Assembly: GCF_006716675.1 (NCBI RefSeq)
Contig: NZ_VFPM01000006.1
Span: forward strand, 62,001-126,000
DNA from: Humibacillus xanthopallidus
GTDB taxonomy: Bacteria > Actinomycetota > Actinomycetes > Actinomycetales > Dermatophilaceae
Direction of reading: 5' to 3'
DNA: 64,000 nt
Numbering within the stretch: the stretch's first letter is position 1; each line of letters starts with the position of its first letter. The notes beneath the pieces are model-generated. The model was given only the letters and a program-made list of their open reading frames with translations. It searched no databases and was not told the DNA's origin. Position numbers and translations under genes: made by a program. Shown one piece after another: positions 7,304 to 16,185 of this stretch.

Positions 7304-9190
7304 TCAGTACATGGGGCCCTGCTCGGCGAGCGCCCTCTCGCGGCGGCGAATGAGGTCGCGTCGCGCGGCGCTCGTCAGCCAATCCGGGCGGCCGAGCGAG
7401 GTGGTCGTGGCGTAGGGGTCGAGGCCGGCGGCCTTGCGGAACATGGGGCCGCGCGACGATGCGCCCTTGATGCCGAAGTGCGCCCAGAGCTCGCCGGCCG
7501 TGATGCCGTAAGAGCCGCTGACGACGATCCCGTTGGCGCGACCCACGAGCCAGGCCACCACGGCTGCCGCGCTCGCGGTCGACCCACGTCGGCGAAAGAT
7601 GCCGGGGTCGCCCGCGACGACGGTGGCGAGGAACCGGCGACAGGCGGTGCGGAACTCGACGTCGAAGCGCTCGGTCGCGAAGTTGTCGAGCAGTCTGACC
7701 GTCTCGGCCACCGGCTCGGTGATGTCGGCGGGCACGACTGACCAGTCGAAGTCCTCGTCGGGCAGCGGATCGGAGTCGAGGGCCGCGAGAGCCTCCCGCC
7801 CCCCGACGTGGTCCGCTGCCTGGTCGAGCACGAACTCCGTCCAGTCGAAGGCCTCCGAGCTCTCGAGCACCGGCACGATGCCCACTGGGTCGCCGAGGAG
7901 GGCCGCGTAGTCCTTCACGGCTTCGCGCAGCCGCAGCGCCTCGAAGGACGTGACGAGGCCGACGTAGTCCGGCCCGAACTCGTCGACGGCCTTGCGCACC
8001 GCGACGATGTCTGCATCTGCCGCATCGGCCTGCCCCATGCACCAGACGGCAAAAGCCTTGAGCAGCTCAGGGATTCGCCGGGCGATGTGCTCGTCGACAA
8101 GCAGGGTGCGAGGGAGCAGGCCGAAGAGGAAGTCGCCCAGGCGGTCTGGCGTCCAGTGGAGGAACTCGTCATCGGGCATGGGCCCGGAGGTCCCGACGAT
8201 GAGGGCCAGGGCCGCCTGATCCCGGTCGCGCGACAGATCCAGTCCCGCCAGAGACGCCGCCGTCGACGACGCGAACTGGTCGACGAGCTCTCGTCGTGAG
8301 TCGAGGAGCGTCTCGACGAGCTCGTCGAGCGCGGACTCCTCGTCGAGGACGATGAGATCGCGGGGGTCGTCGAAGTCCTTGCGGCCGTCGAGCTGGGCCC
8401 AGCCCTTGCCGCCCTCGGGCATCGTGCCGAGCAGCCAGTCGAGGATCGGCCGGGCCGCCGGCCACGTGTCTGACGCAGGGTCCCAGTCGTCCTCGTCGCT
8501 CGCGTCGAGGGCCTGCTCGATGAGGCGCCGCGCCTGCGCCAGGTCGATCTCCTCGAAGGTCGGCTGCTCCTCCTCGGGGGACGAGTCGGTGATCTGGCCC
8601 AGGACGCTCTCGATGGGAACGGGCGTCGGGAAGGCGTCACGCACCACGGTGCCGAGCCGGTGGTCGACGTAGACGAGGAAGGACGCCCCGCCACCTCCCG
8701 ACCACTCGACGTCGAGGACGACATTGGCGCCGAGGTCGTCATCGGCAGACATGAGATGCGCCCTGCTGACGCGCAGTTCGCGAAGGTCCCTCAGCCACAA
8801 GGGCATCGGCTGCCGTCGGTGGGCGAGCTCCTGGTCGATGTCATCGACGATCTCTGGGTCCGGCACGAGAACGGCGAGGGCCGTCAGCGCTGCGGTCGTC
8901 TCGGCGAGGTCGACGCCGATGAAGGACTCGACGAGGCCTGCGAGCCCGACGCTTGAGCCGGTGGTGTTGGTGCCGTCTGCGTCATTTGGTCCAGCGACCT
9001 GGACGATCGTCGACACGAAGGCCAGGAACGACCACGGGTCGTCGTCGCGCAGCCTGCGACGCAGGTCGAGGATGAGCGGCTGCATCGCATCGCCAGCCAC
9101 GGTCGTCCCGCGCTTCGGCTGGGCCGCCCCGCCGTGCACGACGCGCAGCCGCGCGTCACCCCTGCCCCGCTTGTGTGCTCGCCTGCTCAC
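7304..9190 (-). CDS. Uncharacterised 628-residue acidic protein
   Basis: I do not recognise a family. GTG 9190 is chosen because GGGAG lies upstream and the protein then begins with a basic tail (SRRAHKRGRGDARL), a common start in this lineage. The rest is predominantly helical and Asp/Glu-rich, with no signal peptide, membrane segment or nucleotide-binding motif. A mid-region with WDPASDTWPAARPILDWLLGTMPEGG may be a globular core. The C-terminal part has an HTH-like stretch (YGITAGELWAHFGI) that could bind nucleic acid, as in plasmid or Rv1278-like proteins, but this is only a suggestion. It stands alone, convergent with the sugar operon and divergent from the accessory stretch. Confidence 0.75.
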   Translation of the reverse strand: MSRRAHKRGRGDARLRVVHGGAAQPKRGTTVAGDAMQPLILDLRRRLRDDDPWSFLAFVSTIVQVAGPNDADGTNTTGSSVGLAGLVESFIGVDLAETTAALTALAVLVPDPEIVDDIDQELAHRRQPMPLWLRDLRELRVSRAHLMSADDDLGANVVLDVEWSGGGGASFLVYVDHRLGTVVRDAFPTPVPIESVLGQITDSSPEEEQPTFEEIDLAQARRLIEQALDASDEDDWDPASDTWPAARPILDWLLGTMPEGGKGWAQLDGRKDFDDPRDLIVLDEESALDELVETLLDSRRELVDQFASSTAASLAGLDLSRDRDQAALALIVGTSGPMPDDEFLHWTPDRLGDFLFGLLPRTLLVDEHIARRIPELLKAFAVWCMGQADAADADIVAVRKAVDEFGPDYVGLVTSFEALRLREAVKDYAALLGDPVGIVPVLESSEAFDWTEFVLDQAADHVGGREALAALDSDPLPDEDFDWSVVPADITEPVAETVRLLDNFATERFDVEFRTACRRFLATVVAGDPGIFRRRGSTASAAAVVAWLVGRANGIVVSGSYGITAGELWAHFGIKGASSRGPMFRKAAGLDPYATTTSLGRPDWLTSAARRDLIRRRERALAEQGPMY

Positions 9191-9388
9191 GTGGCTCGTT
9201 CTCCCGCTGCCGTATGCCGTCCGGTGCCTCTCGCTGGGCATCTTCCCATCGCCAACGGGTCACCGGGGGAGGCGTGCGGCGCAACCGTCATGAGCACCAG
9301 CGCCTGGAGGGTGTCGCCCCAACTTCGACCCGTCACCTCATGGATAGAGTGGTCGGATCATTGCGGACCGACGGGCTTCCCTGCGGAC

Positions 9389-11303
9389 ATGCCCCCACAC
9401 CGCACGAGTCACTTCGTGCTGCCAGGGGACCTGTTCGTGCACCTTCTCCGCACCTCCGTTCGCGGGTTCTCCGCGCTGGAGGCCCATCTTGCCGACCGCC
9501 TCACTGAGCAGATGAGTATCCAGACTGGTCGTCGCCCGGCGGCTAGCGAGTCGCGATCCTGGGAACGGAGTTTGCCAGCGCTCCGGGCCGACCTCGTGTC
9601 GGCCGGGCTGGACGACGTCGAGATGCTCATCGAGTACCAGCTGCCGCTGACCAGCAAGCGCGCCGACGTGGTGCTCGCAGGCAAGCACCCCAAGACCGGA
9701 CTGCCTTCGTACGTGATTGTCGAGCTCAAGCAGTGGAGCTCAGCCGAGAGCTTCGAGGGCAGCGAGACGCTCGTGTCGGTGGAGCAGTACGGGCGCCGTG
9801 CGGTCACGCACCCAGCGCTGCAGGTAGCCGACTACTGCGACTACCTGGCGTCTTTCACTGTCGTCTTGGCCGACCACCCGCACTCTCTCGCCGGCGTCGC
9901 CTACCTGCACAACGCGACGGACCTTGGCGTTTCGGACCTTCTCGCTTTGAAGCGGACGAAGGAGGGCGCCATCTTCCTGGGCAGCGTCGCGGAGCGTTCA
10001 TCGACTACCTGCGCTCGCTTTTGGCGCCGGGTCAGAGCGGAGCCGACGCTGCCGACGCCCTCCTGCGAAGCAAGATCCAGCCGAGCAAGCAGCTGTTGGC
10101 CGTCGCCGCCGAAGAAGTCCAGAGTAGGGAGCAGTTCGTGCTCCTCGACGAGCAGCGCGACGCTTACGAGCACGTCCTGCATGCCGTCGAGCGGGCTCGA
10201 CGATCGAACACCAAAACCGCAGTCGTGGTCAGCGGCGGGCCGGGCAGCGGCAAGTCGGTGATTGCTCTCTCCCTCGTGGGTGAGCTGTCCCGACAGGGCC
10301 GGTCAGTCATGCATGCGACGGGTTCGCGGTCCTTCACGATGACGCTGCGTAAGGTGGCAGGCAGGCGGGCCCGAGGGTGCAGAAGCTCTTCACGTACTTC
10401 AACTCGTTCATGACGGCGGAGCCCAACGACCTCGACTGCCTCATCCTCGACGAGGCACACCGCATCCGCGAGACCTCCGTCAGCCGGTACACCCGGAAGG
10501 AGCTCCGAAGCGTCGGACGTCCGCAGATCCACGAGCTTCTCTCCGCTGCAAAGGTGCCGGTCTTCCTTCTGGACGAGCATCAGGTGGTCCGGCCCGGCGA
10601 GATGGGCACGGTCGATGACATTGAGGCGCACGCCAAGGCGCTGGGGCTCAAGGTCGAGCACATCAACCTCAACGACCAGTTCCGTTGCGGCGGCTCGGAG
10701 GTCTTCGTGGACTGGGTGCTGCGCCTGCTCGGCCTCAAGCCCGGCGGGCCGATCGAGTGGAAGGGCGACGACGGTTTCCACGTGTCGGTGGCTGACACGC
10801 CGGAGGAGCTGGAGCACGTTCTCGCGACGTGGCAGGGCGATGGCTACTCAGCTCGGATGGCGGCTGGCTACTGCTGGCCATGGAGCGATCCTCGCCCTGA
10901 CGGGTCGTTGGTCAACGACGTCCAGATCGACGGGTGGTCACGTCCTTGGAACCTTCGCGGCGACCGCTCTGTCGGTGGTGCTCCCCCTGCCGCCCTGTGG
11001 GCGAGCGATCCCGCAGGCTTCGGACAGGTCGGCTGCGTTTACACCGCGCAGGGCTTTGAGTACGACCATGCGGGCGTCATCATCGGGCCGGACTTAGTCT
11101 GGCGCGACGGACGGTGGAGGGCCGTTCGAGAGGCGAACCGCGACCCGGACTTCCGGAACCGGATCAAGGTCACCGACCAGGAGTTCGACCGCCTCGTCCG
11201 CAATGTGTACAAGGTGCTCCTCACCCGCGGGATGCAAAGCGTGACCATCTATTCGACCGATCCACAGACGCGCGAGTACCTACGGAGCCTCATCGGCCAC
11301 TGA
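9389..11303 (+). pseudogene. PD-(D/E)XK nuclease-like / DUF2075 ATPase with two frameshifts
   Basis: Three reading frames carry successive parts of one DUF2075 protein. Part 1 (to about 9995) has ERSLPALRADLVSAGLDDVE and a PD-(D/E)XK-like pair RADVVLAG and IVELKQW. Part 2 (to about 10370) carries Walker A GGPGSGKSV. Part 3 has Walker B LDCLILDEAHR and QFRCGGSEVFVDW. Each break is repaired by adding one base to a short homopolymer: CGTTC to CGTTTC near 9996 gives ERF-IDYLRSL, and GGCCCGAG to GGCCCCGAG near 10371 gives RRAPRVQKLF. They may therefore be sequencing errors rather than decay. The start is uncertain (ATG 9389, or ATG 9290). Related proteins are found in phage-defence contexts; the role is unknown. 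Confidence 0.75.
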
Positions 11304-11385
11304 CGGCCCGGGAAGACCAACCTGTCCGGCAAGTGCGCTGACCTTGGGCAATCGCGGCGGTGTGACGGCTGTCGCCGGCCACCCA

Positions 11386-12570
11386 CTAGATCCAGGTGCT
11401 GGACCGGCGGATCTGATTGAAGATCGTTTCGACCTCTTGATCGGGCAGGACGGACGGCAGTGCTGATGCCCACCGTTTCAGCCCGCGCCGTGTGGTGATG
11501 GTGACGTCTCGCGGCGACGTGCGAATCGTGAGCTTGCCGGGGTCCACGAGAACGATCACGCTGTGCGCCTCGATGGGGCTTCCGGTGGCGGCGGTCAGCA
11601 GGCGGCTGGCGCGAGCAGCTTCATGCCGCGAGTTACGCAGGTACGGCTGCTTGCGTCCGTTCACCATGAATGTGTGCTCACCGACCCAGATGGATGCGCC
11701 CGGATGCGCCTTGGTATTGAGGGTGAAGACGCCTCCTGGGCCTACGAGTACGTGATCGATGTCGGAGCCTCTGGTCCCCACCGGAACTGAATGGACGTAG
11801 CGCCAGGCCCCGGGGCGGGCGATGCGCCAGAGTTCCGCTGCCACGGTCTCCTCACCCCGGGCGCCTTGGGTCCACGCGCGGGTTTCCCGTCTGGCGGAGA
11901 AATCGAACCACCGTGGCTCGGGCAGCTGGGCGGCGCGGTGCCAGAGTGCGTGGCCGGGATCATTCCTGACCAGGTCGCGCCAGCCTGCATGGGGAGGGTC
12001 CACCGGCACTCTCCAGCTGGGGTGGTCCAGCTGCCACTCTCGGTGGGCCGCGACGGCGCGCGCGTGCTCCCGTTGTGAACGGCGTCGGGCCAGCCAGGCA
12101 GTCAGCCCACGACCGGACGGCGGTTCGGGCGGGGACGGTTCGCTCGACTCTGGGCCGCAGCGGATGCCGTGCGTGCGTAGCCAGTCGGCCAGCACGTGCT
12201 CCATCAGTTGGGCGTAGTCCGGAGAAGTCGGGTAGTCGTTTCCGGTGTCGAGGTCCCGATAGCCTGCAATCGTGCCATCGCTGAACCAGACATAAGCGTG
12301 GTTGATTCCTGGTTCCTGGCGCCATGAGATCTCTGCCGACAACACGCGTAGAGAATGCCCGCCTAAGCGGTCGGTGTCCTCAGATTCGGGAAATTGAGAG
12401 GCGCAGAGCGAGGTCGAATCCCGCGACCTGACGCAGCGCGGCGAAGCCCCGGGTCCAACGATTAGTAGCGGGTCGTCCCGGCGGGACATCGCGTCCGAAC
12501 GGCGGCGTCGCCAGATGACCCGCGGAAATGCCCGGTGCCAACGCGGCGGTGGACTTTCGTGGTTGACCAT
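11386..12570 (-). CDS. NERD (nuclease-related) domain protein
   Basis: The C-terminal half carries a NERD domain: GARGEETVAAELWRI, then GSDIDHVLVGPGGVFTLNTK, where the Asp and the following Lys fit the endonuclease-like fold. N-terminal to it is an unrecognised segment with WFSDGTIAGYRDLDTGNDYP and a Pro-rich linker around residue 140. The start is uncertain: ATG 12570, ATG 12489 and GTG 12345 all lack a good ribosome site, and the first 60 residues look non-protein-like. NERD proteins are thought to process DNA, but few are characterised. The gene is divergent from the small HTH gene at 12604, with a perfect palindrome between them. Confidence 0.75.
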   Translation of the reverse strand: MVNHESPPPRWHRAFPRVIWRRRRSDAMSRRDDPLLIVGPGASPRCVRSRDSTSLCASQFPESEDTDRLGGHSLRVLSAEISWRQEPGINHAYVWFSDGTIAGYRDLDTGNDYPTSPDYAQLMEHVLADWLRTHGIRCGPESSEPSPPEPPSGRGLTAWLARRRSQREHARAVAAHREWQLDHPSWRVPVDPPHAGWRDLVRNDPGHALWHRAAQLPEPRWFDFSARRETRAWTQGARGEETVAAELWRIARPGAWRYVHSVPVGTRGSDIDHVLVGPGGVFTLNTKAHPGASIWVGEHTFMVNGRKQPYLRNSRHEAARASRLLTAATGSPIEAHSVIVLVDPGKLTIRTSPRDVTITTRRGLKRWASALPSVLPDQEVETIFNQIRRSSTWI

Positions 12571-12583
12571 CGAACGGCAACGC

Positions 12584-12599
12584 GTCAGGCTAGCCTGAC
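12584..12599. promoter_or_regulatory. Perfect 16-bp palindrome, operator candidate
   Basis: GTCAGGCTAGCCTGAC is fully self-complementary. It lies five bases before the GTG of the small HTH gene and just upstream of the longest reading of the divergent NERD gene. The spacing suggests autoregulation by the HTH protein. TAGCCT within it could also serve as a -10-like element of a leaderless transcript. Confidence 0.55.
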
Positions 12600-12603
12600 A
12601 GGC

Positions 12604-12933
12604 GTGGGACGAGGACGCAGCAAGTGGCAGGACGGTCGACGTGCATGGGAGCGACTGAACCACTGGCATCGTGGCGTCGTCGATCGCTTCCCGGACGAGT
12701 ATCCGGATCGAGCATTGGTCGGCCGGGGAGCAGTTGCCGCTCTAAGCGACATCACTTTCGTGCGCCAACTGCTCGATGAACTCGAGACCCGACTGGTCCG
12801 AACCGCTCGTCAAGGTGGAGTCGCCTGGTCCGAGATCGCAGCACCTCTGGCGATTACTCGTCAGGCAGCTTGGGAGAGGTGGCATGACTTGGACGATCTC
12901 ACTTCCAGTGAAAGCACCCAGACCGCCGAGTGA
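12604..12933 (+). CDS. Small helix-turn-helix protein
   Basis: A 109-residue basic protein. GTG 12604 begins GRGRSKWQDGRRAWERLNHWH. The C-terminal part has the HTH-like pattern GVAWSEIAAPLAITRQAAWERW, of the kind seen in many small actinobacterial regulators. The immediately preceding 16-bp palindrome and absence of a Shine-Dalgarno motif suggest a leaderless, possibly autoregulated transcript. The partner function is unknown; position suggests control of the NERD gene or of the downstream GIY-YIG gene. Confidence 0.65.
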   Translation: MGRGRSKWQDGRRAWERLNHWHRGVVDRFPDEYPDRALVGRGAVAALSDITFVRQLLDELETRLVRTARQGGVAWSEIAAPLAITRQAAWERWHDLDDLTSSESTQTAE

Positions 12934-13137
12934 TCAGCTCCGTTTCGTAGCCATCAACTGGCGGTCTCAGTGTTTGAGGCCGAGGACGAGGCTGAGGGCG
13001 ACTCGCGGCGTGAAGACGCACCATGCGTCGGCCGCGTGCAGACCTCGTCGGGAGCCTCCGCTGGGCGCCGAAGCCCCTTCATCGAGATGCGGCCTCTAGC
13101 CGCGTCGAATAGCGTGACCCAGTCGAAAGGGAGTTGG

Positions 13138-14742
13138 ATGGCGGGAAATACGGCGTCTGGTTGGTACCCGGATCCGATGGGGAGGTTCGATCACCGTTAC
13201 TGGGATGGCAACGGATGGACCGAGCATGTAAGCAGCGCTGGCACGCAGGCCATAGATCCGGTGGAAGCGACCGCATATGAGGGTGCAACCGCCATTGCCC
13301 CATCCGGGGGTGCGGCCGAGCCGGGGACCTTGACCGACGCAGGAGGGACCAACTCCGGGTCGGCAGGCGTCCTGGCAGGAGCGTCGACTCCGCTGTCTGA
13401 GGCTGCCGCCCACGCAGCGACCATGAAGGTCAACACCTTCAATGCGAAGCGCGTCGCCACTGAGCTCCAGAGCGAGTACGGCGTCCTGACCCGTGAAGTG
13501 GCACGCCTCCGGGGGATCCTGGCCGATCTGGGTGCCTTGGATATGGCCGCCCGGCAGCGCCGCATCGACGAGCAGCGACAGACGGAAGAGGCGCTGCGCC
13601 ATCAGGTCGCCGAACTGCGGCGCCAGCTCAGCGAACTGGACCAACAGGTGATCGTCAACCGCGACCGACTTGTCCTCGAGGAGGTTGGCCTCTTCGACTT
13701 CGAACATCCTGCTGAAGCGTCTGCCTCGCTGGCGACGGAACTGGAGTCCCTCAGGTCACAGATTCGCCAGGCAAACAAGCTGGGAACCGCCATCACCGCA
13801 ACATCGAACTTCACGTTCAACAACTCCGCCGCGAAGGGTCGCACCTTCGTCAACCAGATGAGCAGGATCATGCTCAGGGCCTACAACGCCGAGGCCGAAA
13901 ACGCCGTCAAAACCGTCAAGGCCGGCAACCTGGCTTCAGCGCAGAAGCGACTGTCAACCGCCCGCGACCAAATCGCCAAGCAAGGCCAGATGATCGATCT
14001 CACCGTGACCGATCACTACCACTGGCTGCGGCTTCGCGAGCTGGAACTGGCGTCACGACACCTGCAGGCCGTTGCCGCCGAGAAGGAACTCGACCGCGAA
14101 CGGCGGGCCGAACTGAGAGAGCAACGCGCGCTGGAAGCCGAGATCAAACGCGAGAAGGAACGCCTGGAGAAGGAACGCGCGCACTACCTCAACTCGATCC
14201 AACGGCTACGAGACTCCGGTGACGCCCAAGCGGCCGACGCGCTCCAAGCCGAACTCGACCGCATCGACGCCGAAATCGCTGAGGCCGACTACCGCGCAGC
14301 GAACATCCGCGCCGGGTACGTCTACGTCATCTCCAACATCGGCGCCTTCGGCGAGGGCGTCGTCAAGATCGGCATGACACGACGACTGGAACCGATGGAC
14401 CGCATCCGCGAACTCGGAGACGCATCCGTCCCGTTCACATTCGACGTGCACGCCCTCTTCTTCAGCGACGACGCTGTCACCATCGAGGCCATGCTCCACA
14501 GAGAGTTCGCCCAGCAAAGGCTCAACAAGGTCAACCCGCGCCGCGAGTTCTTCAGAGTGCGACCCCAGCAGGTCCTCGAGGCCTTGACCGAGCACAAGGT
14601 CTCCGTGCTCGAATTCACCACGCACGCCGCGGCAGATGACTTCAGAATGAGCTGGCCAAGCGGATACTCATCAGAACCCGACGACACGGCAGCCAGAGCA
14701 GCCGGACCCGGCGGACCCGACCATTTGCTTCCCTCACGTTGA
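13138..14742 (+). CDS. DUF2510 / coiled-coil / DUF4041-GIY-YIG (T5orf172) protein
   Basis: A 534-residue protein. ATG 13138 follows AAAGGGAG. Order of parts: a DUF2510 motif at about residues 7-28 (GWYPDPMGRFDHRYWDGNGW); a Gly/Ala linker; long coiled coils at about 110-200 and 310-380 (ELRRQLSELDQQ, EKERLEKERAHY); and a C-terminal GIY-YIG-like T5orf172/MUG113 domain from about residue 395 (AGYVYVISNIGAFGEGVVKIGMTRR). The nuclease-fold Tyr pair and Arg are visible and a later Glu-containing segment (IEAMLHREF) fits. The DUF4041/T5orf172 pair is common in phages and in accessory islands. DUF2510 usually occurs on actinobacterial membrane or envelope proteins, so this fusion is unusual. There is no membrane segment. 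Confidence 0.8.
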   Translation: MAGNTASGWYPDPMGRFDHRYWDGNGWTEHVSSAGTQAIDPVEATAYEGATAIAPSGGAAEPGTLTDAGGTNSGSAGVLAGASTPLSEAAAHAATMKVNTFNAKRVATELQSEYGVLTREVARLRGILADLGALDMAARQRRIDEQRQTEEALRHQVAELRRQLSELDQQVIVNRDRLVLEEVGLFDFEHPAEASASLATELESLRSQIRQANKLGTAITATSNFTFNNSAAKGRTFVNQMSRIMLRAYNAEAENAVKTVKAGNLASAQKRLSTARDQIAKQGQMIDLTVTDHYHWLRLRELELASRHLQAVAAEKELDRERRAELREQRALEAEIKREKERLEKERAHYLNSIQRLRDSGDAQAADALQAELDRIDAEIAEADYRAANIRAGYVYVISNIGAFGEGVVKIGMTRRLEPMDRIRELGDASVPFTFDVHALFFSDDAVTIEAMLHREFAQQRLNKVNPRREFFRVRPQQVLEALTEHKVSVLEFTTHAAADDFRMSWPSGYSSEPDDTAARAAGPGGPDHLLPSR

Positions 14743-14977
14743 GACTCCAGCGATAGGCCGCGCTGAGGTGGGCCAAGGTCGGCGGTCGGCACGCGGCGGA
14801 GTGACCCACCTTACGTCTGTGGCTCGAGGGATCTATCAGCATGTCGCACTCGTGACGGGTCGGCAGGGCCCGGGTTGGGCATGGCCATGCGATCACGGCG
14901 AGTCGCTTTTCACCGTGCGTGGTCCCGAATCAAGTGGCATGCTCTGAGAAATTCGTTTCGAGGACAAGGAGTCATGG

Positions 14978-15901
14978 GTGGCGGACGAGACTCTGGAACT
15001 GTCCTATGCTGGCCCGGCCCTCGAATCGCACAGCATCGACGCCAGAGAACTCGGGCCGGCGCTCATCGCCATTTCTGACCTCTTTGTCACCGCACACATT
15101 GAGCTGGGTCGCGAGGGTCCGCTCCCGGCTGTGCGCGTTGTAGCCACCTCCGAGGGATCCTTCATTGTTCACCTACTCGTCAGTACGCCTTCCAACGTCC
15201 TTGGCGCGTACCTAGAACCAGTCGCGGACTGGCTAAATACGTCGGGACCGATGGCCACAGTCACTGGGCTGGGCATCGTTACACCCGTCATCGGGGGTCT
15301 AGCGTGGATGGTCGCGCGGGTTCGAAAGGGCATAGAGAAGCGCGTTACTCCGGTGGCACCCGGGGAAATCGAAATCGAGTGGCCTGATGGCACCAAGCTG
15401 CGCGTGTTGGGAGAGGCCGCCCAGATCGTCGAGAGCATGGACATGAGACGTGCCATCAAGAAGGTTGGCGCGCCACTCCGCCGCAGGGGCGAGATCGACC
15501 GAATGACTATCCGGACCACGGACGAGAACCAGCCCGAAGTCGCGATGGAGTCCGCCGATCTTCGTGCGCTCGATGCCCTTCCTACCGATGACACGCTTCT
15601 CACCGACACCGAGCGAGAGGTTGTCCTTCGGCTCAAGAAGGTCGCCTTCGATCACGAGCGCAAGTGGCAGGTCACCGACGGCAGTTCAACCTTCTGGGCG
15701 GCGATGATGGACCTCAACTTCGCCCTCAAGGTCGCAGATTCACAGGAGTCCTTCTCCGCGAATGATCAGCTTCGGGTCAGCCTGCGCGAGAGGCAGTTCA
15801 CTACGGACAGTGGCGGCATCCGAGCTGAGCATTCGATCGTTCACGTGATCGAGCATCTCAAGTCGCCTGAGCAGTCACACCTTCCCTTCGATGATTCGTA
15901 G
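14978..15901 (+). CDS. Uncharacterised protein with one membrane segment
   Basis: A 307-residue protein starting at GTG 14978, seven bases after AAGGAG. The N-terminal 75 residues are probably beta-rich (DETLELSYAGPALESHSIDA, VRVVATSEGSFIVHLLV). A membrane helix lies near residues 92-112 (TGLGIVTPVIGGLAWMV), followed by a basic stretch. The C-terminal half looks like a further alpha/beta domain ending in IVHVIEHLKSPEQ. The layout resembles proteins I recall as DUF7946, common next to phage or defence genes, but that match needs checking. It is the only membrane protein in the accessory stretch and uses more A/T-ending codons than flanking core genes. Confidence 0.7.
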   Translation: MADETLELSYAGPALESHSIDARELGPALIAISDLFVTAHIELGREGPLPAVRVVATSEGSFIVHLLVSTPSNVLGAYLEPVADWLNTSGPMATVTGLGIVTPVIGGLAWMVARVRKGIEKRVTPVAPGEIEIEWPDGTKLRVLGEAAQIVESMDMRRAIKKVGAPLRRRGEIDRMTIRTTDENQPEVAMESADLRALDALPTDDTLLTDTEREVVLRLKKVAFDHERKWQVTDGSSTFWAAMMDLNFALKVADSQESFSANDQLRVSLRERQFTTDSGGIRAEHSIVHVIEHLKSPEQSHLPFDDS

Positions 15902-16185
15902 GCCCTAGTGGAGCCTCACACAGAGGTGGAAGGGCACGGGTCCTTCGCGGCGAAGTGGGGCACCCATGGCGGGCGCTCTTGCCGCCGATCGTCCCCGCCG
16001 CCGGCCCCCGAGCCGCCGCGCAAGAACTGGTTCGCCGGCCGCAAGACCCTCACGGGGCTGGTCGGACTGGGTCGTCCTCGCGATCGTCGCCGCGGCTCTC
16101 AACGGCGGTGGAGGGGGGCGCGGCGTCCACCATCCTGTCGCCCGTCGTTGTTACGGTGCGGGCACCGAGACAGGGGAGATGCACG
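15902..16185 (+). other. 284-base gap with a possible broken small membrane-protein gene
   Basis: No confident gene. One frame from about 15909 reads sensibly as PPPAPEPPRKNWFAGRKTL, then the adjacent frame continues with DWVVLAIVAAALNGG, a short membrane-like segment, around 16065-16110. This suggests a small gene with a one-base shift, but an uninterrupted 115-residue reading from ATG 15966 that overlaps the next gene is also possible. The rest holds the ribosome site of the DUF6308 gene (GGGGAGA). Confidence 0.3.

Noticed and set aside
9389..11303. Programmed ribosomal frameshifting in the DUF2075 gene
   Set aside because: There is no slippery heptamer or downstream pseudoknot that I can see at either break, and two such sites in one gene are unlikely; homopolymer loss explains both.
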